A program made the position numbers and the translations under genes. Positions 48,386-57,092 of a stretch of 64,000 nucleotides of DNA are shown one piece after another. Within the stretch, counting starts at the first letter, position 1. Every line of letters begins with the position of its first letter. The notes under the pieces were generated by a model. That model was not told where the DNA came from. It saw only the letters and a program-made list of their open reading frames with translations, and made no database searches. The DNA is from Curvibacter microcysteis (GTDB lineage: Bacteria; Pseudomonadota; Gammaproteobacteria; Burkholderiales; Burkholderiaceae_C): positions 372,001 to 436,000 of the forward strand of contig NZ_JAQSIO010000004.1 in assembly GCF_028649455.1 (NCBI RefSeq), given 5' to 3'.

Positions 48386-51268
48386 TCAGTGGGCTTGATC
48401 CCAGTTGGCGCCCACGCCAACCTCGGCCAGCAAAGGCACTTGCAAGTCGGCCACGCCGGCCATCAAGGCGGGGATGGCCTGGCGCAGCCAGTCGACCTCG
48501 CCCTCGGGCAGCTCGAAGACCAATTCATCGTGCACCTGCATGATCATGCGCGTGCCCCGCGCCTCCTGGTCCAGCACCTGCTGCACCTTGACCATGCTCA
48601 TCTTGATCAAATCGGCCGCCGTGCCCTGCATGGGCGCGTTGATCGCGGCGCGCTCGGCGCCAGCGCGGCGTGGGCCATTGGGCGAGTTGATCTCGGGCAG
48701 GTACAGGCGGCGGCCAAACACCGTCTCCACATAGCCTTGGGCCTTGGCCTGGGCCCGGGTCTCGTCCATGTACTGCTTCACGCCAGGGTAGCGCTGGAAG
48801 TAGCGGTCAATGTAGGCCGCTGCAGCCTTGGTCTCGATGCCCAGGCTCTTGGCCAGGCCAAAGCTGCTCATGCCGTAGATCAGGCCGAAGTTGATGGTCT
48901 TGGCATAGCGGCGCTGCTCGGTGCTGACCTGCTCCGGGGCGACGCCAAACACCTCGGCGGCGGTGGCGCGGTGCACGTCCATGCCTTCGCGGAAGGCGTG
49001 CAGCAAGGCCGGGTCGGCGCTCAGGTGGGCCATGATGCGCAGCTCGATCTGCGAGTAGTCGGCGCTGGCGATGACATGGCCTGGCGCGGCCACAAAGGCC
49101 TCGCGCACGCGCCGGCCTTCGGCGGTGCGGATGGGGATGTTTTGCAGGTTGGGGTCGTTGCTGGACAGGCGCCCGGTCACCGCCACGGCCTGCGCGTAAT
49201 GGGTGTGGACGCGGCCATCGCGCGGCAAGGCCAGCTGCGCGAGCTTGTCGGTGTAGGTGCTCTTGAGCTTGGACAGGCTGCGGTGCTCCAGCAGCTTGGC
49301 GGGCAGGGGGTAGTCCTCGGCCAGCTTTTCGAGCACCTCTTCGTCGGTGCTGCGCGCGCCGGTGGCGGTCTTCTTGACGACGGGCATGCCCAGTTTGTCA
49401 AAGAAGATCTCGCCCAGCTGCTTGGGGCTGCCCAGGTTGAAGGGCTGGCCGGCGATCTCGTAGGCCTCGGTCTCCAGCTGCAGGATGCGCTGGCCCAATT
49501 CATGGCTTTGCTGGTGCAGCGTGGGCGCATCGATCAGCACGCCGTTGCGCTCAATCCGGTAGAGCGCCTCGCTGCTGGCGATCTCAAGCTGGTAGATGCC
49601 CTGCAGCTTGGGCTCGGCCTGCAGCTGAGGCCACAGCCACTGGTGCACGGCCAGGGTCAGGTCCGCGTCTTCGCAGGCGTAGCGCGAGGCGCGCTCGACA
49701 TCCACCTGGCTGAACGGGATCTGGTGCACGCCCTTGCCGCACAGGTCCTCGTAGCTCAGGCCGCTGCGGCCCAGGTGGCGCTCGGCCAGGCTGGCCAAGC
49801 CGTGCGGCTTGTGCACTTCCAGCACATAGCTTTGCAGCATGGTGTCGTGCGCGTAGCCCTGCACTTCAATGCCGTGGTTGGCCAACACATGGCGGTCGTA
49901 CTTGATGTGCTGGCCCAGCTTGGGCCGGCTGGCGTCCTCCAACCAGGGCTTGAGGCGGGCCAGCACCTCGTCGCGCGGCAGTTGCGCGGGAGCGTCGGGG
50001 TAGTCGTGGCCCAGGGGCACATAGGCGGCCTCGTCGGGCTGCACGCTGAAGCTCAGGCCCACGATCTCGGCGCGCATCGCGTCCAGCGAGGTGGTTTCCG
50101 TGTCGATGGCCGCCAGCGGCGCGGCCTGCAAGCGGGCCAGCCACTGCTCAAACGAGGCCCAGTCCAGCACCGTGTCGTAACGCAACGCGCGCTCGGGCTC
50201 GGTCGGGGCATCGGCGGCAGGGGCGGGGTCGGCGAACAGGTCGCCGGTGTCGCCCGGGCCGGGGGCGGGCACGGCCGAGGGGGCCGGCGCCGGCGCGCTG
50301 CTGGCCCCACCGCCCAGGGCGCGGGCCAGGCCCTTGAAGCCGTATTGCTCGTAAAAGTCACGCAAGGCGTCGTTGGCGGGCGCGCGCAGGCTCAGGTTGT
50401 CGAAACCGGGCAGGTCCGGCACCCAGGCGTCCAAAGCGCAATCGGTCTTGATGGTGACCAGCTGGCGTCCGGTGGGCAACCAGGCCAGGCTGTCACGCAG
50501 GTTCTGGCCGGCCACGCCTTTGATCTCACCCGCACGGGCGATCAAGGCGTCGAGCGAGCCGTACTCGCCCAGCCACTTGGCCGCGGTCTTGGGGCCCACC
50601 TTGGGCACGCCGGGCACGTTGTCCACCACGTCGCCCACCAGGGTCTGGAAGTCGATCATCAGCGACGGCGGCACACCGAATTCAGCAGTGACGCCAGCCA
50701 CGTCGCGCTTCTTGCCGTTCATGGTGTCGATGATGGTGATGCGCTCGTTGACCAGCTGCGACAAGTCCTTGTCACCGCTGGAGACCACCACCTCCAGGCC
50801 CTGCTGGGCGCCCAGCACGGCCAGGGTGCCGATGACGTCATCGGCCTCCACGCCGGGCACGTCCAGCACGGTCCAGCCCATCAGGCGCACCACCTCGTGG
50901 ATGGGCTCGATCTGGCTGCGCAGGTCGTCGGGCATGGGCGCACGCTGCGCCTTGTACTCGGGGTAGATGTCGTCGCGGAAGGTCGGGCCCTTGGCGTCGA
51001 AGATGCAGGCGGCGAAGTCGGCCGGGACCTCCTTGCGCAGGCTTTGCATCATGTTGATCATGCCGCGGATCGCGCCCGTGGCCGCACTGGCCGGGTCGCC
51101 CGGCACGGCGCGCAGATCGGGCATGGCGTGGAACGCGCGGTACAGGTAACTGGAGCCGTCCACCAGCAGCAGGGTGCGGGGGCGCTCGGCCGGCACAGGG
51201 GTGGCGAGCGGGGCGGCAGCCTCGGCAGTGGGAGAGGTTTCGGCGGTGTCGCGGGGTTCGTCTTGCAT
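48386..51268 (-). CDS. polA: DNA polymerase I
   Basis: Repair and Okazaki-fragment polymerase, 960 residues. The 5' nuclease domain (about 30-310) opens LLLVDGSSYLYRAFHAMP. The 3'-5' exonuclease domain (about 370-560) keeps the first carboxylates in AAIDTETTSLD. The polymerase domain has motif A DYSQIELRIMAHL, motif B RRYAKTINFGLIYG and motif C MQVHDELVFE. A Pro/Ala/Asp-rich linker near residues 320-350 separates the first two domains. ATG 51268 is chosen because a longer reverse frame runs antisense through two genes. A CACAAT sequence sits only 7 nt before the ATG. Confidence 0.97.
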   Translation of the reverse strand: MQDEPRDTAETSPTAEAAAPLATPVPAERPRTLLLVDGSSYLYRAFHAMPDLRAVPGDPASAATGAIRGMINMMQSLRKEVPADFAACIFDAKGPTFRDDIYPEYKAQRAPMPDDLRSQIEPIHEVVRLMGWTVLDVPGVEADDVIGTLAVLGAQQGLEVVVSSGDKDLSQLVNERITIIDTMNGKKRDVAGVTAEFGVPPSLMIDFQTLVGDVVDNVPGVPKVGPKTAAKWLGEYGSLDALIARAGEIKGVAGQNLRDSLAWLPTGRQLVTIKTDCALDAWVPDLPGFDNLSLRAPANDALRDFYEQYGFKGLARALGGGASSAPAPAPSAVPAPGPGDTGDLFADPAPAADAPTEPERALRYDTVLDWASFEQWLARLQAAPLAAIDTETTSLDAMRAEIVGLSFSVQPDEAAYVPLGHDYPDAPAQLPRDEVLARLKPWLEDASRPKLGQHIKYDRHVLANHGIEVQGYAHDTMLQSYVLEVHKPHGLASLAERHLGRSGLSYEDLCGKGVHQIPFSQVDVERASRYACEDADLTLAVHQWLWPQLQAEPKLQGIYQLEIASSEALYRIERNGVLIDAPTLHQQSHELGQRILQLETEAYEIAGQPFNLGSPKQLGEIFFDKLGMPVVKKTATGARSTDEEVLEKLAEDYPLPAKLLEHRSLSKLKSTYTDKLAQLALPRDGRVHTHYAQAVAVTGRLSSNDPNLQNIPIRTAEGRRVREAFVAAPGHVIASADYSQIELRIMAHLSADPALLHAFREGMDVHRATAAEVFGVAPEQVSTEQRRYAKTINFGLIYGMSSFGLAKSLGIETKAAAAYIDRYFQRYPGVKQYMDETRAQAKAQGYVETVFGRRLYLPEINSPNGPRRAGAERAAINAPMQGTAADLIKMSMVKVQQVLDQEARGTRMIMQVHDELVFELPEGEVDWLRQAIPALMAGVADLQVPLLAEVGVGANWDQAH

Positions 51269-51292
51269 GGACTCGATTGTGCATTGCCTACA

Positions 51293-51670
51293 ATGAAAGC
51301 CATGCGCGCCCCCACCCTTTCCCTCATTCATACCCTGGCCGCTGCGGCCGCCCTGTTGGGGGCAGTCCCAGCCCAGGCCCAAAGCCCGGCCGCCGAGGCC
51401 AGCCCGACGACCGTCGAAGCCCCGGCCAGCCGCGCCGGCGCCCTCAAAGGTGACCAGCGCATCCAGCACATCGTGGTGGAAGACAGCGGCAGCCGCGTGG
51501 ACGAGGTGCGCTACGGCGGCCAGACCCAAAGCGTGACGGTGCAGCCCAAGGGCAGCCGCCTGCCCGAGTACGAAGTGCTGTCCAACGACGGCACGCGCAG
51601 CCGCCCGACCGCCCGCGACGAGGGCACCGGCCCCCTGGGTGCCCGCGTGTGGAACCTGTTCAAGTTCTGA
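51293..51670 (+). CDS. DUF2782 family secreted protein
   Basis: Small periplasmic protein of 125 residues (122 from the second ATG at 51302). A signal peptide (LSLIHTLAAAAALLGAVPAQAQ) is followed by a Pro/Ala-rich linker and the conserved DUF2782 core RIQHIVVEDSGSRVDEVRYGGQTQ with LPEYEVL and a C-terminal RVWNLFKF. Function unknown. It is always found near polA and thrB in related bacteria. TACAAT at 51289-51294 overlaps the first ATG, which favours 51302 as a nearly leaderless start. Confidence 0.8.
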   Translation: MKAMRAPTLSLIHTLAAAAALLGAVPAQAQSPAAEASPTTVEAPASRAGALKGDQRIQHIVVEDSGSRVDEVRYGGQTQSVTVQPKGSRLPEYEVLSNDGTRSRPTARDEGTGPLGARVWNLFKF

Positions 51671-51685
51671 TTTTTCTCCTGACCG

Positions 51686-52648
51686 ATGGCTGTATTTACC
51701 GAAGTCTCTTTCGAAGAGGCACAGAAGCTGATGCGCCGCCTGAACCTGGGCGAGCTGCGCGACCTGCGCGGCATTGAAGGCGGCATCGAAAACACCAACT
51801 ACTTCGCCAGCAGCGAGCAAGACGGTGTCCTGAACCATTACGTGCTGACCCTGTTCGAGCGCCTGAGCGCGCAGCAGCTGCCGTTTTACCTGTACCTGAT
51901 GAAGCACCTGGCGCATGCCGGCATCCCCGTGCCGGACCCGCAAGGCGACGCCAATGGGGACGTGCTGCATGCGGTGTGCGGCAAGCCAGCCGCCGTGGTC
52001 AACCGTTTGGCGGGCAAAAGCCAGTTGGCGCCCGAGGCCGTGCACTGTGCCGCCCTCGGCGAGATGCTGGCCCGCATGCACCTGGCCGGGCGCGACTACG
52101 CGCGTGAACAGCCCAATCTGCGTGGCCTGCCCTGGTGGAACGAGACCGTGCCGGTGGTCCTGCCCTACCTGGCGCCCGAGCAAGCCGAGCTGCTGCGCGC
52201 CGAACTGGCCTTCCAGAACCACACGGCGGCCAGCAGCGACTACGCGGCCCTGCCGCGCGGCCCGGTGCACGCCGACCTGTTCCGCGACAACGCCATGTTC
52301 GAAGGCGAGCGCCTGACCGGCTTCTTCGACTTCTACTTTGCGGGGGTCGACACCTGGCTGTTCGACGTGGCGGTGTGCCTGAACGACTGGTGCATTGACT
52401 GGACCAGCGGTCGCCACGACGAAGCCAAGGCCCAGGCCCTGGTGCAGGCCTACGACGCGGTGCGCCCCTTCACCGCCGCCGAGCGGGCCCTGTTCCCGGC
52501 CCTGCTGCGTGCCGGCGCGCTGCGCTTCTGGATTTCGCGCCTGTGGGACTTCCATTTGCCGCGCGAAGCCTCGATGCTCAAGCCGCACGACCCGACCCAT
52601 TTCGAGCGCGTGCTGCGCGACCGCGTGCAGCAAGCCTGGCGGCCCTGA
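51686..52648 (+). CDS. thrB: Homoserine kinase
   Basis: Type II (ThrB2, choline-kinase-fold) homoserine kinase of 320 residues: homoserine + ATP to O-phosphohomoserine in threonine synthesis. It begins MAVFTEVSFEEAQKLMRRLNLG and has GIEGGIENTNYF for ATP binding, VHADLFRDNAMFEG as the catalytic loop (Brenner-type HxDLxxxN) and FFDFYFAGVDTWLFDVA as the metal motif. 15 bp after the DUF2782 gene and likely co-transcribed. Confidence 0.95.
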   Translation: MAVFTEVSFEEAQKLMRRLNLGELRDLRGIEGGIENTNYFASSEQDGVLNHYVLTLFERLSAQQLPFYLYLMKHLAHAGIPVPDPQGDANGDVLHAVCGKPAAVVNRLAGKSQLAPEAVHCAALGEMLARMHLAGRDYAREQPNLRGLPWWNETVPVVLPYLAPEQAELLRAELAFQNHTAASSDYAALPRGPVHADLFRDNAMFEGERLTGFFDFYFAGVDTWLFDVAVCLNDWCIDWTSGRHDEAKAQALVQAYDAVRPFTAAERALFPALLRAGALRFWISRLWDFHLPREASMLKPHDPTHFERVLRDRVQQAWRP

Positions 52649-52698
52649 AAGGCCTGACGGCACCTCAGGCCATCCAAACGGTTAAATTAGCGCGATCC

Positions 52699-52721
52699 AG
52701 CCCCACCACTTGGGTGGGGCT
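52699..52721 (+). other. Leader hairpin upstream of the BPSS1780-like gene
   Basis: AGCCCCACC at 52699-52707 pairs perfectly with GGTGGGGCT at 52713-52721, loop ACTTG. GTTAAATTAGCGC, a -10-like element, ends 6 nt before it, and ATG 52737 follows 15 nt after. The stem would therefore lie near the 5' end of the message. No T-run, so not a standard terminator for thrB. Confidence 0.5.
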
Positions 52722-52736
52722 CTGACGCACACCCCC

Positions 52737-53525
52737 ATGAAACTCAACATCGTCCCTGCACGCACCGGCCTCCTGTGGGTCAAACTGGGCATCAAAACCT
52801 TTTTCCGGCAGCCGATCGCCTTGTCGGGCCTGTTTTTGATGTTCATGGCCGTGATCTCGATGTGCACCGTGCTGCCCCTGGTGGGCAGCGTGATCGCGCT
52901 GATGCTGATCCCCGGCGCCACGCTGGGCATGATGGCGGCCAGCCACGAGGCCTCGCGCGGGCGCTTTCCCATGCCCACGATCCTGGTGACGGCGTTTCGC
53001 GCCGGGCGCGAGCAGCTCAAAGCCATGCTGGTGCTGGGCGCCTTGTACGCCGGCGGCTTTGTCGGCCTGCTGGGCCTGACCGCCGCGCTGGACGGCGGGC
53101 AGTTTGCCAAGCTCTACCTGCTGGGCGGTCGCGTCAGCGCCGACTTGCTCAACGACGACGGCTTTCTGGGCGCCATGTGGCTGTTCACCCTGGGCTACCT
53201 GCCACTGTCCCTGCTGTTTTGGCATGCGCCGGCCCTGGTGCACTGGGACCGGCTGTCGCCCGGCAAAAGCCTGTTTTTCAGCCTGGTGGCCTGCTGGCGC
53301 AACAAGGGCGCCTTCACCGTCTTTGGCCTGGCCTGGATGGGCGTGCTGACCGCGGGCCTGCTGGTGGCCAGCCTGATCGGTGGGCTGATCGGCCCCGTGA
53401 TCGGCAGCGGCCTGGTGATGGGCGCCATGTTGGTGCTGTTGGCCATGTTCTTCAGCTCGCTGGTTTTCACCTTCCGCGACTGCTTTGCCGCGCCGGAGAA
53501 CCCCGAGGCCTCGCCTTCGGTCTGA
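52737..53525 (+). CDS. BPSS1780-family integral membrane protein
   Basis: Hydrophobic protein of 262 residues with about five or six transmembrane helices, starting MKLNIVPARTGLLWVKLGIKTFFRQP, the typical opening of the BPSS1780 (DUF) family found in Burkholderiales. Conserved features are the PGATLGMMAA loop and LSPGKSLFFSLVACWRNKGAF. Function unknown. Located between thrB and the convergent uvrD, as in many relatives. The GTG at 52710 upstream is a less likely start. Confidence 0.82.
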   Translation: MKLNIVPARTGLLWVKLGIKTFFRQPIALSGLFLMFMAVISMCTVLPLVGSVIALMLIPGATLGMMAASHEASRGRFPMPTILVTAFRAGREQLKAMLVLGALYAGGFVGLLGLTAALDGGQFAKLYLLGGRVSADLLNDDGFLGAMWLFTLGYLPLSLLFWHAPALVHWDRLSPGKSLFFSLVACWRNKGAFTVFGLAWMGVLTAGLLVASLIGGLIGPVIGSGLVMGAMLVLLAMFFSSLVFTFRDCFAAPENPEASPSV

Positions 53526-53549
53526 TTCCCCGCGCCCGCCGCCTGCGCC

Positions 53550-53571
53550 CGGCCCGCTTGGGCTCGGGCCG
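53550..53571. terminator. Shared hairpin between convergent genes
   Basis: CGGCCCG at 53550-53556 and CGGGCCG at 53565-53571 form a perfect 7-bp stem midway between two convergent stops (53525 and 53581). It could slow transcripts from both sides; there is no T-run. Confidence 0.4.
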
Positions 53572-53580
53572 CACACCCCC

Positions 53581-56025
53581 TCAAATCGGCGTCAGCTTGG
53601 CCACGCTCAAGGCCAGCCACTTGATGCCGTGGCGTGGGAAGTTGACCTGCGCCCGCGCGTCGTTGCTCGTGCCTTCGACGGTCAGCACCTTGCCCTCGCC
53701 AAACTTGTTGTGGAACACCTTCATGCCCGCGCGCAGACCTTGCGGCGGCTCGGCTTTTTGCGGCGGCAAAGGGGCTGGCGCGGCGGCGGTGTAGGACGCG
53801 AAGTCCGGCGCGCTGCGGCCACTGCTGCCCCAGCTGGCGCTGCTGTTTTCGCGCCGCGCGCCGTAGCCGCCGCCCGAACCCCCACCCAGACCGGGCGAGG
53901 CAAAGCCCTGCTGCTTGGGCGTGAGCCACTTGAGCGAGGCCTCGGGCAGTTCGTCCAAGAAACGGCTGCGCAGGTTGTAGCGCGTCTGGCCGTGCAGCAT
54001 GCGGGTCTGCGAATGGCTCAGGTACAGGCGCTTGCGCGCCCGGGTGATGGCCACGTACATCAGGCGGCGTTCTTCTTCGAGGCCCTCGTGGTCGCTGGCC
54101 GAGTTTTCGTGCGGGAACAGGCCTTCTTCGAGGCCGGTGATGAAGACCGCGTCGAACTCCAGCCCCTTGGACGAGTGCACCGTCATCAGCTGCACCGCGT
54201 CCTGGCCGGCCTGGGCCTGGTTGTCGCCCGCCTCCAGCGCGGCGTGACTCAGAAAAGCCGCCAGTGGCGACAGGGTTTCGCCGGTTTCAGCGTCGGGCGG
54301 CAAGGGGTCATCGGCCTGGATCAGCGGGCGGCTGAGGTCCAGGCCCTGGCTGGCCGGGGACTGGGTCAGCGTGGCCACCTGCTGCTCGGGGGACATGGCC
54401 ACGGCGTCGCGGCCAAAGCCTTCCTGGGTGACAAAGCTCTCGGCGGCGTTGACCAATTCTTCCAAGTTCTCCAGCCGGTCCGCGCCTTCACGGTCAGCCT
54501 TATAGTGCTCGACCAGGCCGCTGTGCGCCAGCACCAGGGCGATGATCTCGCGCAGGGTCATGGCCTCGGTCTGCTCGCGCATCACGTCGATCTTGGCCAC
54601 AAAGGCCGCGATGTTGGTGCCGGCCTTGCCGCTCAGGGTGCTGACCGCGTCGTGCAGCGAGCAGCCAGCGGCCTTGGCCGCGTCCTGCAGTTGCTCGACG
54701 CTGCGCGCGCCAATGCCACGCGGAGGGAAGTTGAGCACGCGCAAGAAGCTGGTGTCGTCGTTCGGGTTCTCCAGCAGGCGCAGGTAGGCCAGCGCGTGCT
54801 TGATTTCGGCCCGCTCGAAGAAGCGCAGACCGCCATACACGCGGTAGGGGATGCCGGCGTTGAACAGGCCGGTTTCGATCACCCGGCTTTGCGCGTTGCT
54901 GCGGTAGAGCACCGCGATTTCCTTGCGCTCGAAGCCCGGCTCGGTGCCCTGGTCGCGCACCAGTTGCTTGACCTCGTCGACCAGCCAATTGGCCTCGGCA
55001 AAGTCGCTGGCCGACTCGATGACGCGCACGGGCTCGCCCGGGCCCTGGCTGGTGCGCAGGGTCTTGCCCAAGCGCTTTTGGTTGTGGCTGATCAGCTCGT
55101 TGGCCGAATCCAGAATGTGGCTGTAGCTGCGGTAGTTTTCTTCGAGCTTGATCTGGTGGCGCACCTGGAATTCGCGCACGAAGTCGGCCATGTTGCCCAC
55201 GCGGGCCCCGCGGAAGGCGTAGATGCTCTGGTCGTCGTCGCCCACGGCCAGCACGGCGTTGTGCTCGCCGCAGAGCATCTTGATCCAGGCGTACTGCAGC
55301 TTGTTGGTGTCCTGGAACTCGTCGATCAGGATGTGGCGGAAGCGGCGCTGGTAGTGGTCACGCACCGAGGCGTTGTCGCGCAGCAGCTCGTAGCTGCGCA
55401 GCATCAGCTCGCCAAAGTCGACCACGCCTTCGCGCTGGCATTGCTCTTCGTAGAGCTGGTAGAGCTCGACTTTCTTGCGGGTTTCTTCGTCGCGCGCCTC
55501 GACCATGCCGGGGCGCAGGCCGTCTTCCTTGCAGCCCGAGATGAACCACTGGGTCTGCTTGGCGGGAAAGCGCTCGTCGTCCACGTTGTACTGCTTCATC
55601 AGGCGCTTGATGGCCGAGAGCTGGTCTTGCGTGTCGAGGATCTGAAAGCTTTGCGGCAGGTTGGCCAGCTTCCAGTGCGCGCGCAAAAAGCGGTTGCACA
55701 GGCCGTGGAAGGTGCCGATCCACATGCCGCGCACATTCACCGGCAGCAGGGTGCCCAGGCGCAGCAGCATTTCCTTGGCGGCCTTGTTGGTGAAGGTCAC
55801 GGCCATCAGGCCGCCCGGGCTGACCTGGCCGGTCTGCAGCAGCCACGCAATGCGGGTGGTCAGCACCCGGGTCTTGCCAGAGCCGGCCCCGGCCAGGATC
55901 AGCGCGTGCTCGGGCGGCAGGGTGACGGCCGCCAGTTGCTCGGGGTTGAGGTGGGCCAGCAGGGGCGAGGACGGCGGGGCGCTGGCCACAGGGGCCGCAT
56001 CGAACAGCGAATTTTGCGGGGACAT
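53581..56025 (-). CDS. uvrD: UvrD-type ATP-dependent DNA helicase
   Basis: Superfamily 1A 3'-5' helicase of 814 residues acting in nucleotide-excision and mismatch repair. Motif I is GAGSGKT at 46-52. Further motifs are AVTFTNKAAKEML, LIDEFQDTN, VGDDDQSIYAFRGA, LEENYRS, TVHSSKGLEFDAVFI and YVAITRARKRLYLS. A low-complexity Gly/Ser linker near residues 720-760 precedes a C-terminal Tudor-like domain (KVFHNKFGEGKVLTVEG). ATG 56025 gives the normal N-terminus. TACAAT at 56037-56032 on this strand lies 6 nt from the ATG, so the transcript may be leaderless. Confidence 0.95.
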   Translation of the reverse strand: MSPQNSLFDAAPVASAPPSSPLLAHLNPEQLAAVTLPPEHALILAGAGSGKTRVLTTRIAWLLQTGQVSPGGLMAVTFTNKAAKEMLLRLGTLLPVNVRGMWIGTFHGLCNRFLRAHWKLANLPQSFQILDTQDQLSAIKRLMKQYNVDDERFPAKQTQWFISGCKEDGLRPGMVEARDEETRKKVELYQLYEEQCQREGVVDFGELMLRSYELLRDNASVRDHYQRRFRHILIDEFQDTNKLQYAWIKMLCGEHNAVLAVGDDDQSIYAFRGARVGNMADFVREFQVRHQIKLEENYRSYSHILDSANELISHNQKRLGKTLRTSQGPGEPVRVIESASDFAEANWLVDEVKQLVRDQGTEPGFERKEIAVLYRSNAQSRVIETGLFNAGIPYRVYGGLRFFERAEIKHALAYLRLLENPNDDTSFLRVLNFPPRGIGARSVEQLQDAAKAAGCSLHDAVSTLSGKAGTNIAAFVAKIDVMREQTEAMTLREIIALVLAHSGLVEHYKADREGADRLENLEELVNAAESFVTQEGFGRDAVAMSPEQQVATLTQSPASQGLDLSRPLIQADDPLPPDAETGETLSPLAAFLSHAALEAGDNQAQAGQDAVQLMTVHSSKGLEFDAVFITGLEEGLFPHENSASDHEGLEEERRLMYVAITRARKRLYLSHSQTRMLHGQTRYNLRSRFLDELPEASLKWLTPKQQGFASPGLGGGSGGGYGARRENSSASWGSSGRSAPDFASYTAAAPAPLPPQKAEPPQGLRAGMKVFHNKFGEGKVLTVEGTSNDARAQVNFPRHGIKWLALSVAKLTPI

Positions 56026-56069
56026 GGCGCCATTGTAGAAAGCCAGCCCCGGGCCGGCAGCCGCCAGGG

Positions 56070-56957
56070 TCAGCGGCGCGCCGGGCCGGCCTTGCGCGGG
56101 CCCACCACGGCGTCGGATGGAAAGTCCTGCCACAGGGCGTCGCGGCGCTCCAACGCCTGGCGCACGGTGTCGCGGTGCTGCTGGGCCACCGCCGACACCA
56201 GGGCGTTGCACAGGAAGAAAGCCGAGGTGTAGGAGTCAAACGGCGAGGCGTTGGCCGTCTGCACCAGCAGGGCCTGGGTCGCATGCTCCAGCATGGGTGA
56301 GGCTGGGCTGTCGGTCAGCACCAGCACCGGGCAGCCCAGTTGGCGAAAGTGCCGCGCCGCGTGCAAAGCCCCGGTCGAGTAACGCCGCACGGTGAAGACC
56401 AGCAGCACGTCCTCGGGCTGCACCCACAGCAGCTTGTCGACCAGGGCCGGCGCGCCCAGGCCCAGGTCCTGCACGCCGGGGCGGCACAGGTTGAGGTGGG
56501 CGACCAAAAATGCGCTGACCGGGGCGCTGTTCTTTTCGGCCAGCACAAACACCCGTCCCGGGGCCTTGACCAGCACGTCCACCACTTGCTGGAACACGGC
56601 CATGTCCAGGCCGTCGCGGGTGGCGGCCAGGTTGTGCTGGTCGTGCAACAAGGCGTCGTCCACGCACTGCTGCAGGCTGCGCTCGCCACCCAGGGTGGCC
56701 GGGGCACGCTGCGCCGCCGTCTGCAAGCGGGCGCTGAGCTCGCCGCGCGCCTCGCGCCGGGCCTCGTCCAGGCTGGCGTAGCCCAGCTTGGCAAACAAGC
56801 GCACCACGGTGGAGGCGCTGGTGCCGGCTTGGGCCGCCATGACGCTGGCCGAATCGAGCAGGCTCTCGGGGTAGCGCCGCATGAAGGCATCCGCCAGGGC
56901 GCGCTCGCTGGTGGTCAGGGTGGCGGCGTGGCGCAGCAGGCGATCGGTCAGGGGCAT
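56070..56957 (-). CDS. RpiR family transcriptional regulator
   Basis: Regulator of 295 residues. The N-terminal HTH_6 domain (about 1-77) has LTTSERALADAFMRRYPES and ASVMAAQAGTSASTVVRLFAKLGYASLDEARREAR. A SIS domain (about 125-260), with VFVLAEKNSAPVSAFLVAHL and VLLVFTVRRYSTG, would bind a phosphorylated or acidic ligand. It is divergent from an M20 peptidase and a Bug receptor. Two matching palindromes lie between. ATG 56957 is preferred to a longer frame starting at 57011, which would pass through the promoter. Confidence 0.88.
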   Translation of the reverse strand: MPLTDRLLRHAATLTTSERALADAFMRRYPESLLDSASVMAAQAGTSASTVVRLFAKLGYASLDEARREARGELSARLQTAAQRAPATLGGERSLQQCVDDALLHDQHNLAATRDGLDMAVFQQVVDVLVKAPGRVFVLAEKNSAPVSAFLVAHLNLCRPGVQDLGLGAPALVDKLLWVQPEDVLLVFTVRRYSTGALHAARHFRQLGCPVLVLTDSPASPMLEHATQALLVQTANASPFDSYTSAFFLCNALVSAVAQQHRDTVRQALERRDALWQDFPSDAVVGPRKAGPARR

Positions 56958-57010
56958 GGGGTGTCTCGTGGGGAACGGCAGAGTCCGGTGGCGCAGCATA
57001 GCCAGGACCA

Positions 57011-57058
57011 TTGCAATGGCTGTTGCATGAATTATGATTTATGAAACATTTATTTCAA
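57011..57058. promoter_or_regulatory. Divergent promoters with two matching RpiR-type palindromes
   Basis: Two perfect inverted repeats of the same design, TGCAA-N6-TTGCA at 57012-57027 and TGAAA-N6-TTTCA at 57042-57057, have centres 30 bp apart, about three helical turns. Rightward, TTGCAA (57011-57016) and TATGAT (57033-57038), 16 bp apart, form a promoter for the M20 gene. Leftward, TTGAAA (57058-57053) and CATAAT (57036-57031), also 16 bp apart, form one for the RpiR gene. Each palindrome covers a -35 element, ideal for mutual repression. Confidence 0.65.
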
Positions 57059-57092
57059 ACCCAACAGCCACGCCCGCCAGCGCACCTCACCC

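Noticed and set aside
48389-51292. Plus-strand frame opposite polA running into the DUF2782 gene
   Set aside because: Only the part from 51293 onward has a signal peptide and a conserved domain; the rest mirrors polA codons.
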